DNA of 64,000 nt from Carya illinoinensis (taxonomy: Eukaryota; Streptophyta; Magnoliopsida; Fagales; Juglandaceae): NCBI RefSeq assembly GCF_018687715.1, contig NC_056753.1, positions 9,163,501-9,227,500 on the forward strand, given 5' to 3'. Below are positions 12,301-23,430 of the stretch, piece after piece. The translations under genes were made by a program, and so were the position numbers. The notes under the pieces were generated by a model. The model was given only the letters and a program-made list of their open reading frames with translations. It was not told where the DNA came from and did not search any database. The first letter of the stretch is position 1. The number at the start of each line of letters is the position of its first letter.

Positions 12301-15165
12301 TTACTAAGAAGGTGAAATTTGAGCTGTAAACTTTTACTCAAAACTCTGGAAATCTGGGAGGTTGGACTCTAATACTAGATAAGAGTTTCCAACATACTAA
12401 ATTGGCCTAATATGGCAGTAATCTAATTTCTGTTTTGTTAGCATAAAGATTCTTGGAATGTTTGCTGAGAGTGATCTGGGAGGACACTCATGTCCCAAAA
12501 ATTAGAATTTGATTTTACCCTTCTAAAAAACAAAAAGAACAACAAATGGAGATTCTTTGAATTCTTTGTGCACCATTACAAGCTACATGAGTTTTAAGCA
12601 CCTACATTTTATGGCATTTAATGGATATTTAATGAAAGAGCATCAACGTTAGTGAACTGGTGGGAGTATTATTGTCTTTGATTAAATAGATTGTATGCTC
12701 TATTTAATGAAGTCCAAATCTGGACATAAATTGTGGATCAATTGTAGATTTTAGAACTTAAAAAGAGATGAAGCACTAAAACTCTGCAGGCGAAGAGGTA
12801 TGTCCATATCAAACTAAAATCTGGCATTGTACCTATATTTGATAACTATATACAATATAAAAAAGACATTCTTTCCAGACATAGTGATTGAGGTTTCTAT
12901 TGCAATATTTGTGAACTGTGTACTGAAGTGCTGTTCTATATTGAGTATATGTGAATGTGGATGAGGGTTGCTAGCGAAGTGTTGGGGATGTTTTGTGGAG
13001 TTCAAATTGTAGAAAATAATTAATAAGGATGTTGACATTTTGTGTAGAACAAGTAGTTAGCTATTCAATTGTCTAAGTTGGGTTACTTAGATCTCTCTTG
13101 ACATCTGTAAAGCCTTGCTAACATACAAACCTTAACATGTTGGGTTTTTATCACATGTGTTTCTTTAATCTTTCGCATAAAACTTGTAGAGATTAGGGTG
13201 AGTCTTTCAACTGTGCAGAATCCAAATGATAAAATCACATTGCAATGACAAAATTACCTAAATGCTTTTATTGGAGACTAGTGGATGAATTGCTATTGAA
13301 GGAAACACATTGGCCAAACTTAGTACCTAGTTTGGCCAAATCTGTTAAGGAAATTACCAAGATTGGCTGAAAAATCTATTGAGATATATTGCATGTATCT
13401 CTCTCCATCTCTCTCCCTGGGCTATCTCTCTTATAAAATCAAGTGGGCAGCATTTCGGGAAAATGATAATTATTTGGATGTCAGTGGGCAGAAACTGAAT
13501 ATTGGTTACAAAATCCAATATTCAGTTTTGCTTTGGGTCTTTGGTAGTGCATGTAACTAGAGTTGATTATGGCTATATGCTAATTAAACTACTTGGAGAT
13601 GGTGAAGTTGTGATGGATGTTGTTCAGACTCAGGTCTAGTTTATAGTAGTATCACCATGCGTAGATACTACTTTAGAATACCTGTTTTAATGCAAAATAG
13701 TGGTCACTGGGTCTTGCAGTTGCTAAAATGGGCTTTAGATGTGGCTGTATGCTAAACAAGCCACTAAAGTTTTCTTTGTGAAGTAGAGAACCCATTTTGA
13801 TAGTGCAGGTTACAACAGGCCTCTGTGATTTACATGCTAAATTGCAGTAACCTCCAAGATCTGAGTTTGAGTTCTCAGCTTCCAAAAATACCCAGTTAAT
13901 ACCCATTTTAGCTAACTCATGAACTTACAGTTTCAGTAGACTGCTTAACTGAATCTTCTAAATTACAACAGTTATTTAGAAGGATCTAGGTTCATTATAA
14001 CTGAATTGTACTCCACTAAACCATGATTAAAAAGAAAGAGGGAGAATCTATGGGCTGTTTTTGGGTAATGTAGAGACAACAATGGTCTAAATAAAGAGGC
14101 TCAGGTTCTGCTGCATATAATTTGGCCTCAAGAAAGGGAAGAGGCCTTTCTGTCACAGCTAAGTAAATCAAACTAACAAACAATATTCAAGGGATACTTT
14201 GAGGTGTTCCACGGAGATCAGTAATGCTAATTTGCTAACGGATACTTGCATATTGGAATCCAAGGCATGCTTTTTGTACTTACTCAATAGGTACATATCA
14301 CTTTGAGCTGTCAAAGAAGATACAGGGTTCTTCAAAAGAAGTGATAAGTACCATAGATCATTTGTTAGTGTAGGTATTAGGTTCTAAAATATTTTGTAAG
14401 TTGTTTATGTTGTTAGAGGCATGCATGGAAGCTTATTCCATCTCTGACACTAGAATTCCTTAAATCCTCTCAGTTGCATTAAATAGGTGGCAAAGATAAG
14501 AATATAAACAGAGCCATTGTCTTTATACATATGCTGCGGGTTATAATGGCTTTTCACAGAAATATATCAAACACATTTCTTTTCTCCTGGCATGGTTTCT
14601 CCTTTCTTGCAACAAAATGGGATTGTTTAACATATTAAGACCAAAATCAATGAGATATCATTGAGAAGATCCCTTCCAAACACTGTTTCAGATTAGTGGA
14701 TTTTTTTTAAACATTACAATGTTTAAGATGTGACTAACAAAGCTTTCTAAATTTATGTGCCTCTTCAATAACTATGTCTATGTCTTAATGGATTATGTCT
14801 CAAATATATATTTTTCCTTTTTCTTTTTTGTTATAATGGTGGTTTCAAATCTGTGATAGTGTAGTTACAAAGAATGTTAAAATTATTAATTGGCATAATA
14901 TAATGTGATAAGTTGCATAAAAAATTTTGGGTATCAAGCTTCAATCCATTGAAAGCTTAAGTAGTATTTTTTGGTGATATACTATTTAACCTAGGTGCTG
15001 CTATACATACTGATTTGCAATCATATGACTAGTCATGAATATTTATCACTGCCAGGTCCATCATTGAAGAGCGAGGCCTCTGGAAAAAAATGTGATAATG
15101 AACTCCGCCGTCATGAAGCAGGTGTGATGAAGTTGTTCTATCTCTGCAACAATGCCCAGGTGCAC
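6345..15165 (+). other. CACTA interior with scattered exon-like segments
   Basis: No long frame is present. Several short plus-strand segments have plausible splice borders. One at about 6345-6567 is GC-rich and ends CACCACAG/GTATCT. Others lie at about 10256-10312, 11142-11230 (preceded by TTTTGCAG, followed by GTATGG), 11420-11486 and 15056-15160 (preceded by CTGCCAG, followed by GTGCAC). The last is open across the segment and includes NELRRHEAGVMKLF. Between them lies AT-rich, intron-like DNA. This could be a captured host gene, a decayed transposon gene or a non-coding transcript. I recognise no protein family. The exon borders are by eye and uncertain. Confidence 0.3.
8188..8210. repeat. 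AT dinucleotide run
   Basis: A short alternating AT tract inside the CACTA interior, with no associated feature seen. Confidence 0.8.
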
Positions 15166-15734
15166 TTAGTTTACTAATTCGTTACTTATCACAAAGGTTG
15201 AGGACATTGTGAAAATAGCTAAATGAATGTTAAGAGTTTCATTCCATGTTTAGAAACACTGCAGTGTTCTATATATTCTGTAATTTGTAAGTTGTAGGCT
15301 CTTGGTTCCAATTGGTCCACCCCAATGTATAGCCCATAACTACATTAATGTGAATTTCCAACCGGATTTAGATGAATGAATGTATTTGATTTATTATATT
15401 ACATGAAAGTGATGCTTTATAATTTGATCCAATATATTCATCAGTGCATATAAGGGAATATTTGGATTTCCTATTATGAAACCAAAATATTTAATTACTT
15501 AATGATTGATTGAAAAGTGTGGTCGTTACTTACGATAGGTACTGATTGAATTGTGTCCAATAGTAATTAACTGCAGTTTTTGATATTAACACAATTATAT
15601 AATTTAGACAATGGATCATGGTCTTTGGAAAATTAAATTAGTCAAGTCAGTCACTAAATTTCAGATTTAATTAAAATAACTTATTTAAATAATAATAACA
15701 TAACTTTAAGTAACACCAACGACGTTAAGAGAAG

Positions 15735-16745
15735 CGAAGGAGAAAAAAAAATACTAGCAGAGATATTTGCAGCGAGTTTAGGTTGCTGCAACTTACCTCC
15801 CCACTGCACACCTAAAGCGTTGAAAACATTAATCAAATTGCTGCATTTAATTAATTGCAGCGAATTTTGAACGTTGCAATATAATAAAATCAGCGAAATA
15901 AATAAAACGCTAGCACAGAGTAATTGCAGCGTTTATCTGGCGCTGCACTGTTTATTTAAACACTACTACAAATGCATCGTTTCAATCTATTGCAGCGCTG
16001 TATACAGTATTTGCAGCGATTTTTAGTCACTGCTAAAACTACAGAAGCAACCAAAGGCAACAATTGTCGCTTTTGACTTCGGTATTTACAGCGCCATGCT
16101 GATTAATTGCAGCGATTTTTAGTCCTTGTAAAATATTTAAAAGCAACGAAAGGAGAGAATTGTTGTTGTTGACTTGAGTATTTACAGCGCGATATAGAGT
16201 ACTTGTAGCGATTTCTAGTCCTTGTAAAATCTGTAAAAGCAACGAAAGCAACATTTGTTGCTTTTAAGTTGATGTTATTACAGCGCTAAATAAGTAATTG
16301 TAGTGATATGAAAACGTTGTAAAACTAGCTATAGCAGCGTAATTAAGAATTGTTGCAATTGCGTTAGAGTATTTGCAACGTTTTATTTTCAATTACAGCG
16401 ATTTTAAAGCGTTGTAATATTGATTAATTGCAACATTAACACCTAACGCTGCTGTTATCTTCAGTATTTGCAGCGTTTATTTTCACATTTGCAAGGAGTA
16501 GTGTCGCTGCTATTGAGTTTTTACAGTGCTTTCTACAATGAATGTTAACACCTTTATCAGCGTTATGATTTGGTATTTACAACAAACTTGAAACGCTGCA
16601 AATAGGATTAATTGCAACGTTTTTTCGTATACGTTGCTATTGATCAACAAAGAAGGGTTAATGGTGTCGAATGGCAAGGAACTATTCAACGCTGCAATTG
16701 AGTTTTTACAGCGTTTTTCAGTAGGTTTAGCAACGGTTTTGAGCG
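15735..16745. repeat. CACTA right subterminal repeat array
   Basis: About 1 kb holds well over twenty degenerate copies of a TTGCAGCG / CGCTGCAA motif in both orientations, spaced roughly 20-40 bp apart, ending in the right inverted repeat. Within it, 16030-16260 looks like three longer tandem units of about 80 bp, each with an AAAGCAACGAAAG-type segment followed by TTACAGCGC. These arrays are where the element-encoded DNA-binding protein assembles in En/Spm elements. This side is about four times longer than the left array. Confidence 0.82.
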
Positions 16746-16772
16746 CTGCAAAAAGCCAAATTCCTTATAGTG
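16744..16772 (-). repeat. CACTA right terminal inverted repeat
   Basis: Inverted complement of the left end; 28 of 29 positions agree. It is followed immediately by AAA, the target duplication. Confidence 0.93.
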
Positions 16773-16775
16773 AAA

Positions 16776-18234
16776 GGAGAAGGTAAATGTTTTGGTTGAA
16801 AACATATATAGAAAAAAAGAAAGATATTGTATAAATTTTTAAAGAGGATATTGCGGCAATTTTTAAAGAGGATTGTGACAGTCTAAGGTAAAAAGTTCAA
16901 TTCGATTTTCAGAAAATTAACTATTGATTTTGTCTCGAGTTGTTAAGGGGAATTTTATTTTTGTTCTTATTCATTATTGATAAATTAGAAGGAACTCATT
17001 TGTCATCTACTCTCCAACTCCGGATCGGAAGCATGATACATCACTTGATATTCATTAGAGCGAATGAGCTGCGAAGGAATTGCGCGCTATGTGCGAGAAA
17101 TTACGTACGTACCTTGGTCAAGTGAATTAATTTGTTAATTTGATCTTGCGGGTTATATTTCAAAACTTGGAGTCTAATTAGTAGATCAAGTAATTATTTT
17201 ATTTGACTTCTACTAATTATTTAAACACTTGGGATGTCTTTTACATGAAAATTTAGTTATTTTATTCGACATTACCATTCTATTAAGAGAGTTTTCTTCA
17301 TTCCTTATGATCTTCGAGTAATTTCCTTAAGATTTAGGAAGCAGTGTATAATGATAATCTACACGAGTCAGGTTTATTTTCTATGGAGTCCACTATGTTT
17401 GTAGTGTCAACTTTGATGTCTAGTGTCTCTAGGGGTCAGACACCAAAAGGGAAGTTTCGGCAAATCTAAAGGCTACTGATCATGATCAAGATCAAATGTT
17501 GATTAAACCAACACTATGCCAAAGTGCAAAGTGAATGCCTATTCTTCCTCCAACAAGCCATTGCAGTCTCTTATTAGTCGATCTCACGTGCATGTCCATG
17601 TTGCACCTATTATAAAAGAACTGGGAATCGAAGAACATTCTACAAGAGGAAAATCCAATAAAATTACTTGCAGTCAAAGCCTAGATGAGTCAAGTTACAA
17701 AACATGATTTAAAAATATTTTCCAAGAGGGAGCCTGATTACCTTTAAAATAAAAGGAACAATTCATGTATGAAATTAAGAGAGAATAGAGAAAATTATTC
17801 CTTCTTCAATTCTACATTATTGACTTTCCTCCCAAAACACAAGCATTACCTTTTTCTCTTCTTCCTTCCAATAAACACAATTTTGCAAGCTCTAAAGTAT
17901 TCATTGTTTAGCCTCAATCAAGAGATCAAATTGTTTCACTAGTTTGGAGCTAACTATGGGAACTTGACGTTTCTCTTGTCATCCCATACAAAAATCAAAC
18001 GACAAGCTGGATGCTACAAGACTAGAACTCCCTCGTGTTTCAAGTGTTTACAACATTAAGACCTCTAGTTTTAACGCTTATCTCTTTGTCCGGCCTCTAT
18101 CTCTCTTTCTTTCTGTATATATATATGATCAACAACAACTCCCTGCCCACCTAGAGTTTGAAATTGAGATAAAAGAGTTTCTCCTTCCTCAATTAATATC
18201 TCCTCTAATATTGCATCACAAGCATCGCAAGTAT
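16776..18234. other. Intergenic, no gene recognised
   Basis: AT-rich sequence with only short open frames. A 63-codon plus-strand frame at 17516-17707 overlaps an equally long minus-strand frame and has no family match. It is not called. Confidence 0.5.
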
Positions 18235-18750
18235 TCATTTTTATTTTCCCTTTTTTAATGTGTTTTTCTCCAATTTGGTTTGAACTTTGGTTATACTTTA
18301 CCATTTTTTGTCCCTTTTGTCAAGCACGTGTCCCCTCAATGGAGTTTCTTCCAAGAGCTCCACCAAACCAACTTGTCTCTAATACCAAACCATTGGCACT
18401 AGGCCCTCATGCGTTGTCGTCAAGGGGCCACGCATCGCTTATCTATAGCAGCTTCTATGCATCTCTTTGTTCATCTTGTTTATCAGTCAGGACTTCAATT
18501 TTATCTTCCTTTTTTAATGTGTTTTTTCTCCAATTTGGTTTGGACTATGGTGTTATATTTTATCATTCTGTCCCTTTTGTCAAGCGCGTCCTTTAATGGA
18601 GTTTCCTCTATGATTTCCACCAAGCCTAGCTGTCTCTAACACCAAAACATTGGCACGTGGCCCTCACACGTCATCAGTGGCGGAAGAGAGGGCTGCGCAT
18701 CACTTATCTACAGATGCTTCTATGCGTCTCTTTGTTCTTTCCGCCATCTT
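18235..18750. repeat. Tandem duplication, two units of about 260 bp
   Basis: The stretch around 18235-18475 recurs at about 18495-18750 with roughly 80 percent similarity by eye. Landmarks are TTTTTTAATGTGTTTTTCTC, CCAATTTGGTTTG, TGTCCCTTTTGTCAAGC and CTTCTATGC. The offset is 260 bp. Open frames here (18258-18596, 18409-18639) follow from the repeat and show no protein family. Confidence 0.75.
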
Positions 18751-20497
18751 TGTGTGAGCTCTAAGGTATTCATTAATATAATTGATTTGTTTAATCTAAA
18801 TACATTTTTTGTTTAGAGAGAATGGAAACAAAACAGCTTGCATGACATAATCAAAAGGAACGGCCAGTTCCACTCGTATGGTAACAAGAATCAGCTCTTA
18901 TACTTGCCGATGCAATTGCATGCCGTGCACGTTGCCATCATAAATTTTAAATAGGTTCTAGAGGCAGTTGATAGAACGATATGTTTATTAATTTATCAAA
19001 CACTTGTCCACATGTATAAATTGGTATTGGATGATCCCATGATTGCTCAGAAGTTTAACTTCTAGCTAGTACCTAAGTATATCTAACAAGCGTGCAGCAA
19101 AATAAAAATAAAAACAAATCAAAATCAAAGGTATTTATCTCAACACCTCTCATTCCGACGATAAAAGGGAGAAAAAAGCTCCGAAGAAAAAGAAAAAAAA
19201 AAAAAAAAAAAACATCAGTATCTTCCACGTAACTATCCCTTGAAATTGTTTCCAAAAAAGTGGGAACATTGTATTTAATGATGTAGGAATCTTGTCTAAG
19301 CCAACGCCTAACAAAGCTGGGTCCGATCTATACATAACAGAAGTTAATGCCATGCATCTTGTTTTGATATGCATGTAGTGTATTCCAATGGCCACAAGTT
19401 GTCAATCAGATCATGTACTTGAACAATGACGATGGAGTAGGTCGATTGAGTAGCTATATACCTAAAAGCTTGTTAATGATCCCAAGAGTTTAGAAACAAA
19501 TTATATATATGCCAATTACAAAAAGTAACAAAACCTAGCTTACATTTAAAATACTAGAACTAGCTAGGGATCAAACATTCAACCCATCTAAAAATTTGAA
19601 AAATATGAAAGAAATCGATCAAAAATAAGAATTTAAACTGCAAATAATATTTGTGAAGTTCTGGATCAAGATATATATATTAATAATGTTATATATAATT
19701 ACTTTTATATATTCTCTTCACACATTAATATTATTAATTTGATACATCAAATTTATTTTAATACATAATTAATCAAATTAATAAAGTATATATAGAATAA
19801 GTAAAAGTGTTAGCACATCAAATATATATATATAAATATATATTTTCAGGAGCACGCATGCCTGCGGACGGGAAAGTTTCTGTACGATCGAAAAGAGGCC
19901 TGCAGTACTGTAATGCTGATTGATTGATCTTCAAAGGCTCTGCAAATTTTTGCGTAGGTGGCTTTTGGCCACGATAGATCGATGCAGATCCTCATAATGG
20001 CACTTCTTGGACAGATGGTTCTGCAAAAAGATGCTACTCGATCTAATGGAGCCTACATGATGGATTCTCTTTTAGATTGGTTTTTTGCTAATTCTCATTT
20101 TATTTTGAAATTTTCATCTTTTATAAAAAGTTAATAAATAGTTTTTTTTTTTTTTCCTTTTTATTCAAGATCAGATTAGGGTTAATACACAAGAGATACA
20201 TCACACTACTCCAGCAAAGAGTGAGGGAGAAAGTAGAAAATTAACATAATTCGTACGTAGAAATATTTCCGATATTTACAATATTAATATTGAAACTAAC
20301 AAGAAAAAGTAAAAAAAATAAAACAAGACATTAAGTAAAAACATACACGCAGCTGGCCGGCAGACCAAGGACAACCTTACTATTTTCAAAAAGCTGAATA
20401 AAATGGAAACACATTTCTCTAAATCACCCCATGCAAGCACAAACTTTTTTGGTTTTTTAGTACTTGACGACCTTAATATATATGATAAGAACATTAA
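18751..20497. other. Downstream flank of the P450, no gene recognised
   Basis: AT-rich with poly(A)/poly(T) runs (19193-19212, 20141-20156). The first part downstream of the P450 stop (20497 back to about 20200) would contain its 3' UTR on the minus strand. No clear polyadenylation signal was assigned. Confidence 0.5.
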
Positions 20498-22455
20498 CTA
20501 GTCATATAAGCGTGTTCTGCGCCTAGGGCGTAATTTAGCGGTCAAAGGATTGGCCATCTCGCAAGAGAGCCTCAATACTTCAGACAAGTCAACCCCAGTC
20601 GTCTGATCGGATGGTAGCCATTCATACTCATGTAAAAGTGAGGCCACCCAAAAGCTGACCGTGGTCAAGCCTAAGCTCTTTCCCGGGCAAGATCGCTTAC
20701 CCGATCCAAATGGTGCAAGCCTAAGATCTGAGCCGAGCACCGAAAAGTCCACTAAACCCTCCTTATTGCTCATAAATCTCTCGGGCATAAATTCCGATGG
20801 ATCCTCCCAAACATATGGGTCACGTGCGATGGCCCACATGTTAACCATAGCCATGGTCCCTTTCGGCACGTGATACCCATCAATCATTGTGTCATTGATA
20901 GCCAAGCGGGCCCATGATAGAAGTGGGCCTGGTGGGTGTAGCCTTAGCACCTCCTTCACCACAGCCATCAGATACACCAAAGCCGCCACATCAGCCTCGG
21001 CAACATGTCTTGATCTTCCTACAACGTTATCAAGCTCCTCTTGGACCTTTGATTGAACATCGGGATGAAGCACCATCCTCGCAAGTATCCACTCCATTAG
21101 AACTGCCACAGTGTCTGTCCCTCTGAAAATCATTTCCTACACCAAAAGCAAACCGTATGGACAACAACGTTTAGTTATATGCATCTTACGGTACTTCTTC
21201 ATCAATATAGAATGAGTTTAAGGTTTATCTTCGAATTTGGATGTATATATGTGTGCGCGCGCGCAATATTCAGGATTGAGCTTTCGTTTTATGTTTGTTT
21301 TCATGCATATAGGGGGTCCATCGATCGTGTAGGATGCATCGTATTTTGATCATAATTTCAACCCCACGTAGAAACAAAAATAAAAAAATCAATAACTAAA
21401 TTCAATGCATAACGAACTGAAAGTGTATGTATATATTTGAGAGACAAGAAGAATGCGCTCACCCATAGGACGGCGATCATGTCGGTGTCCGATAGTCTTT
21501 CGGGGCCTTGAAGAGAAAGCAAAACGTCAACAAAATCCCTGTAGTTGTTTTCACCATTTCGATCATCCCGGTGTTGGGCGATGATTCCGCCGACAAACCG
21601 GTTGACTTTTGGAACGAGTTTTGAGCATCTGAACCGGATTTTTTGCGCATCAAAATCAGCTAGCCATGGCAGGTGATCGGACCAGTTCAGCAACCCCAAC
21701 AGCTCATACCCTTCACCCACCATCCTCTGCAACTCTTCCACTTCGCTGTTCGATGTATCCAATCTGTATTTGCTTCCGAACACCGAGCACATCATGTTGT
21801 TAAGCGACGCACGTTTGAAAATCTCACGCGCGCGGAAGCTTTTCCCATGCTGATCTCCAAACATTGCCACCATCTGAGCAGCGATTTCGCATCTTTGAGC
21901 CTCGGAAGCTTTGATCTGTTTCGGGGAGAAAAGATGGGTGTTGGCGATTCTCCGAAGTGTTCGCCAATAGGCCCCATAAGGAGCGAACCCGATTGCCCTG
22001 TTAAACATCAAGCTGTAGGCGGACTCCTTGACAGGACGGTCAGAAAACACCGAGCTGTGCAGGATTTCTTTGGCCACGTCGGGATTACACGTGACGATAA
22101 CTCGAGTTTCGCCGAGGCTAAACGCCATGAGCCGCATGGCGCGGCATGCCTTGGCAGCGGCGGCAATCCGGTGGTGAGCGAGGGAGGCCATGAGCTGCAT
22201 GCTGCCAAACAGAGGAAACCCTCTGGGACCTGGGATTTGCTTCTCGGCTAGAGCAGAGGATGCAGAGGATTTCCCATTTCTCCAACTGTGCCTGCCCCAA
22301 GCAGGGCCCCCAGGGTGAGCCCAGAAAACAAGGGTCATGGCTAGCCAAGCCAGCACACCCATAACTAAAATTGGCCATGCAATGCTTGCTTCTGTAAAGG
22401 CTTGGCATTTGGAGATGAAAGCAAAGAGCCAGAGGCTCTCCACTTCCTTACCCAT
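20498..22455 (-). CDS. CYP78A: Cytochrome P450, CYP78A family (CYP78A6/A9-like), two exons
   Basis: Exon 1 is 22455-21463 (331 codons) and exon 2 is 21136-20498 (212 codons plus TAG). They join across a 326 bp phase-0 GT-AG intron, giving 543 residues, the usual CYP78A length. The start MGKEVES is preferred over an upstream in-frame ATG at 22494 because the family begins here. Visible parts are a membrane anchor at about residues 25-46, the proline hinge IPGPRG at 74-79, an I-helix with the family-typical RGTDT at 336-340, ExxR at 393-396, PERF at 449-452, and the heme loop [10 protein letters not shown] with Cys481. The intron position after AVLW is the conserved CYP78A site. CYP78A enzymes sit in the endoplasmic reticulum and act non-cell-autonomously to promote organ and seed growth; their substrate is unsettled. 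Similarity to Arabidopsis CYP78A9 is strong by recall. The gene looks intact. Confidence 0.95.
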
Positions 22456-22570
22456 TGTTGGGGGTCTAAGATTGATAGCACAAAGACGGAGCACAAATTT
22501 AGAGAAGCACCCAGAAAGGGGAGACTAGCTTTTGCTTATTTTTTGTGCAGACACAATTGAGCTCGGTTTC

Positions 22571-22578
22571 TATATATA
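22571..22578 (-). promoter_or_regulatory. TATA box of the CYP78A gene
   Basis: A TATATATA run lies 116 bp upstream of the chosen ATG, within a TCTATATATAGAAACC context on the minus strand. The spacing leaves a 5' UTR of about 85 bp. Confidence 0.65.
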
Positions 22579-22589
22579 GAGGAAGCTTG

Positions 22590-23430
22590 GACTAGTGGAG
22601 TGATAAAATAATAATAATAATAACTGTTATACTAGGAAGTAGAACCGTAAAGACACTACAGATATAAATTTAGTATAGTTTTAGTTTGATATATATATAT
22701 ATTTTCCTTTTTTAAATCTCCGCCGTCGTGAATTCATGGCAAAATGTGGAAAAAATAAGGTTGGACGACATTGCAAGTGTAGAGCCGCACGCAACAGTTA
22801 CATGGGATTTCTAGGCAAAGAGGTTGACGTTCACAGACTCACAGTGTCGGGGAACACAGACCCACCCGCACGAATACTCAATACCGTGCGCATACCCAAC
22901 GTCATACCTATACCAACCCTAATTAATTAGTTGCTTCAATAATTGTTTTGAATTTTAATAACGGTATTCGACTTCCTTTCACGAGAGTTCAGATAACTAG
23001 TCCGCCAAATGATTTGGAACTTAAGGGTCTTAAACTCACTTAATTACCAATTGTATAAAATTATAAATTAATCATGCATTATAATCGACATATGATAAAT
23101 TTATTTGGAGAAAATTATATTTAAAGCTCTATGCCATTACCGTAAGTACTGATTTATTAAAGGATGACACAGTTGATCTTTCGACGTGTTAGTGTATATT
23201 TATAATATTCCATAACTAAATTCGCATATATAGCACCTAATATTCTTACCTCTTAGAATCTTATGGTAATATTCTCATCTTGCCGTAACTACTCTAGCTA
23301 ATTGGGATTCATGTATATGTAGTATATATGTTCGGATTGTACATGTTTCCTCATTTTTCACAACTCTTATTCAACTGGACGTCACAAACTGACGACAAAT
23401 CCTCACTTTGGGATACGTAAGTCTTAGCGA
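22590..23430. other. CYP78A upstream region
   Basis: No gene. It would contain the proximal promoter. It is AT-rich with a TA run near 22690-22702; no cis-element can be assigned with confidence. Confidence 0.45.

Larger units (their letters stand above)
6079..16772. mobile_element. Large CACTA (En/Spm, DTC) DNA transposon, no transposase seen
   Basis: The left end begins CACTACAAGGAATTTGGC and the right end is its inverted complement, ending GCCAAATTCCTTATAGTG. The terminal inverted repeats are 29 bp with one mismatch (6079-6107 and 16744-16772). They are flanked by a 3 bp target duplication AAA (6076-6078 and 16773-16775), the CACTA hallmark. Both ends carry many copies of a GCAGCG/CGCTGC motif, as expected of binding sites for a TNPA-like protein. 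The element spans 10,694 bp. No reading frame over about 80 codons exists inside, so no TNPD-like transposase is visible. It is either a non-autonomous element that needs a helper or a decayed autonomous one. The long interior holds exon-like segments. Confidence 0.9.

Noticed and set aside
17516..17707. 63-codon frame starting MPKCKVNAYSSS
   Set aside because: Overlaps an equally long opposite-strand frame, and I know no matching family; too little to call a gene.
21673..22251. 192-codon plus-strand open frame
   Set aside because: Antisense shadow of CYP78A exon 1, which has clear P450 motifs on the minus strand.
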